DNA of 64,000 nt from Planctomycetia bacterium (GTDB lineage Bacteria; Planctomycetota; Planctomycetia; Pirellulales; Thermoguttaceae). This document shows, in pieces, positions 62,231 to 64,000 of the stretch (within the stretch, counting starts at the first letter, position 1; the number at the start of each line of letters is the position of its first letter). Made by a program: the position numbers and the translations under genes. Where the stretch lies: contig JAUNSU010000002.1 of the NCBI GenBank assembly GCA_030539035.1, forward strand, positions 23,699 to 87,698, read 5' to 3'. A model generated the notes under the pieces. The model searched no databases, was not told the origin of the DNA, and saw only the letters and a list, made by a program, of their open reading frames with translations.

Positions 62231-63931
62231 TTATTTCTCTTTCTTTTCCGTTTCCGGAATATAATAGATATAAATGGAGTATCCCAATACTTTCTTGGGA
62301 GTTTTGCATTGAAAATCTTTATATTTGTTTGATGATCCGAACAGTTCATTGATTCCCAATAGATACCAACCAGGCTTACGTTCTTTTAAAGGGAGACTGA
62401 ATATTATCCCGGTTCTTTCCAGCGGTTCCGGCGAAGAGCAGTCCAGGTAAATCGGACGGCATTGGGGATGAGAATAATACCATTTTTCGATCAAACGGCT
62501 GTTTTGTCCCCAATCAATATTGCTTCCCAAAAGCGGAGGCGGATTCTCTTTTGTAAAATATTGTCCGTGCCATGGACTTCGGACAATTTCGTTAAAATAC
62601 GACATGGAATGAGGGAACCATAAAAGAGAACTGATGACAATCCAGATGAGCAGTCCGGCCACTATGATTTTTGGAATGAGTCGCGGTCGTTCGAATATTC
62701 GTCCCAGCTTGCTGATCCAAAGATACAAAAACGGTAAAACTAAAATGATATATCGCGGATGGATAGAAAAACCTGTTTGAGAACTGATGAATACAAAAAG
62801 TGCAAAAGCGGGAAGTAATAAAAGAATATCCTCGGTAAATTTCGATTGTTCTGAACGGCATAGACATGTAACGCCCAAGGTCAAAGTAAATAACACCCAT
62901 ACACCAAGCGGTTCTCGAACGCCCAGAAGATAAAGGTAATAGTGCCGCCAGCCATGTTTTGCGTATTGACCGTGAAAATAGGATTCGATTCCCCGTTCGA
63001 AGTCGAGTTTCTGTGTATCGATTCCTTGAACGAAATCGCCAGGCAAAGGAACAGGAAGATATCCTATCAGGGATTGTTCAAAGCGATTTCCTGTTTGAGA
63101 AGTTGAAATATTTCCGGTAATTGGTTGTCCTGTTAAGGATTGTGAGCGGAATTGATAGTTTTTCAAAAGTTTGAACGATCCGTCGAATCCATATCCCAAA
63201 TTGATCATATAAACAGCAATAAGAAGAATCATTGCAAACTGTTTATATTTCAACGAAAAGGAGTTGAATGAATTTATCTCTGACAGACCATGAATCACTT
63301 GATTATTGTTTGAACTGATATGATTTTTCGATTGACAATAATGACAACAGGATATAAGAGACCAAATCATAATCCAGATTGGAAAAGCAAGAATCCAAGT
63401 CAATTTTGTGAGAGGAAGTAATCCCAGGGTAATGCCCGCCCAAAGGGCATTTGTCCAATTTTGTGCGATCAGCCATTTGCGGAAACAGCAGATTGCAGCA
63501 ATTGCAAGAGAAGCTGCGGCAACATCAGGACAGATCGTTGCTCCCCAGGCGAGAACAAGAGGGGAAAAGGTCCAAAGCGTCAGAAAAATAAAACCGGCAT
63601 ATCGGCCATACATTTCTGAGGAAAGCTGCCAGCCGTACCAACTTCCGAGGAGAATGAGCGGAATGAGAGAACAGCGAGCAAGAAAAATCGCCAAACGTAT
63701 CATATTTGGTGAATTAGCGTTAATAAACGCATTGCCAATTCCCCATTCTGATCGATCCTGAGGCCGTGGAGAATACGACTTCAAATCATATTCAGGTGAT
63801 GGCAGAGCAATTGCCCCTCCTGTTAAATACCGAGTTAACGGCCCATTCACATGAAATACGTCAAACCGAAATGTTTTAAAAAAGTATACAGATGCTCCAA
63901 TATGACCGACTTCTGTGCGATTGATTGTCAT
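62231..63931 (-). CDS. GT39-like membrane glycosyltransferase, N-terminus possibly incomplete
   Basis: A 566-residue polytopic membrane protein. The segment EVGHIGASVYFFKTFRFDVF followed by HVNGPLTRYLTG matches the first extracytoplasmic loop of dolichyl-phosphate-mannose-type (GT39/PMT) transferases, including the catalytic acidic residue (TEVGH, usually DE.GH). Eight or more helices follow. The first membrane helix that should come before this loop is absent: the frame ends at an in-frame stop at 63977-63979 and the first Met (63931) is only seven residues before TEVGH. It may be truncated, frameshifted or started elsewhere. It is translationally coupled to the hydrolase gene. Confidence 0.75.
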   Translation of the reverse strand: MTINRTEVGHIGASVYFFKTFRFDVFHVNGPLTRYLTGGAIALPSPEYDLKSYSPRPQDRSEWGIGNAFINANSPNMIRLAIFLARCSLIPLILLGSWYGWQLSSEMYGRYAGFIFLTLWTFSPLVLAWGATICPDVAAASLAIAAICCFRKWLIAQNWTNALWAGITLGLLPLTKLTWILAFPIWIMIWSLISCCHYCQSKNHISSNNNQVIHGLSEINSFNSFSLKYKQFAMILLIAVYMINLGYGFDGSFKLLKNYQFRSQSLTGQPITGNISTSQTGNRFEQSLIGYLPVPLPGDFVQGIDTQKLDFERGIESYFHGQYAKHGWRHYYLYLLGVREPLGVWVLFTLTLGVTCLCRSEQSKFTEDILLLLPAFALFVFISSQTGFSIHPRYIILVLPFLYLWISKLGRIFERPRLIPKIIVAGLLIWIVISSLLWFPHSMSYFNEIVRSPWHGQYFTKENPPPLLGSNIDWGQNSRLIEKWYYSHPQCRPIYLDCSSPEPLERTGIIFSLPLKERKPGWYLLGINELFGSSNKYKDFQCKTPKKVLGYSIYIYYIPETEKKEK

Positions 63932-64000
63932 ATTCCATGAGAGTATAATAAAGTGGTCCCAAGAATCTGAACAAAATCAGAGAGGGGAACAAGGTGGATG
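63932..64000. other. Window edge upstream of the GT39-like gene
   Basis: Reading upstream on the minus strand the gene's frame gives FIILSWN before the first Met, like the end of a membrane helix, then reaches a TGA. No other feature is recognisable in the 69 bases. Confidence 0.4.

Overview
The window looks like a chromosomal segment of a Planctomycetota bacterium, most likely Pirellulales-like. It has moderate GC and is not a plasmid or phage. Phylum-typical signs are a signal peptidase I with an inserted zinc ribbon, an SHD1-domain protein, a PPi-type phosphofructokinase, a very short sigma-factor-like ORF, a lipoprotein peptidase of DUF1570-like type, a free-standing FlgM-like protein and many one-off secreted proteins. 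FeoA/FeoB and PPi-dependent glycolysis suggest a low-oxygen habitat; that is inference.

Layout. 1-2.6 kb: a cut-off secreted protein, a palindromic repeat element and an HD-domain hydrolase. 2.8-7.4 kb: lysS followed by a LolC/E-like permease and a LolD-like ATPase. 7.5-10.4 kb: ilvE, a phosphohexomutase and rpiB, with a clear promoter and terminator. 10.4-11.4 kb: dispersed repeats. 11.4-13.1 kb: an autotransporter-like outer-membrane protein and a sigma region-2-like ORF. 13.1-17.7 kb (minus): cupin, feoA, feoB, uppP, tightly spaced. 18.4-19.8 kb: flgM-like gene, tRNA-Arg and an RsbW-like kinase. 20.1-25.3 kb (minus): lepB, serS, a small membrane protein and a DUF4340 protein. 25.5-32.5 kb (plus): tRNA-Gln, CPBP protease, acpS, Na/Pi cotransporter, pgi and a CrtI-like oxidoreductase. 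32.6-34.4 kb (minus): a lipoprotein and a conserved hypothetical. 34.6-37.8 kb: a small heat-shock-like protein and clpB, with candidate alternative-sigma promoters. 37.8-38.4 kb: repeats. 38.4-45.2 kb (minus): UDP-glucose dehydrogenase, a 1471-residue helical-repeat protein and a UDP-glucuronate-epimerase-like protein. 45.2-49.5 kb (minus): SIS protein, PIG-L deacetylase, amidotransferase-like protein and pfp. 49.8-54.1 kb: two gene remnants flanking a 1228-residue secreted LamG/hydrolase-like protein. 54.1-56.1 kb (minus): SRP RNA and dnaX. 56.4-59.9 kb (plus): asd, a lipoprotein peptidase and a ThiD2-like protein. 60.0-63.9 kb (minus): a GT39-like membrane protein and a membrane-anchored alpha/beta hydrolase with an SHD1 tail.

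Much of the content is housekeeping (translation, secretion, envelope, central carbon). Pgi, PFP and RpiB give a sugar-phosphate core, and UGD plus the epimerase give UDP-uronic acids for surface glycans. The accessory signals I find most interesting are the dispersed palindromic and shuffled repeats, the two degraded accessory genes beside the SRP RNA/dnaX block, the candidate sigma-54 promoter before clpB, and the SIS/PIG-L/amidotransferase-like sugar cluster. I did not see CRISPR arrays, intact transposases, prophage genes or a clearly recognisable new defence system.
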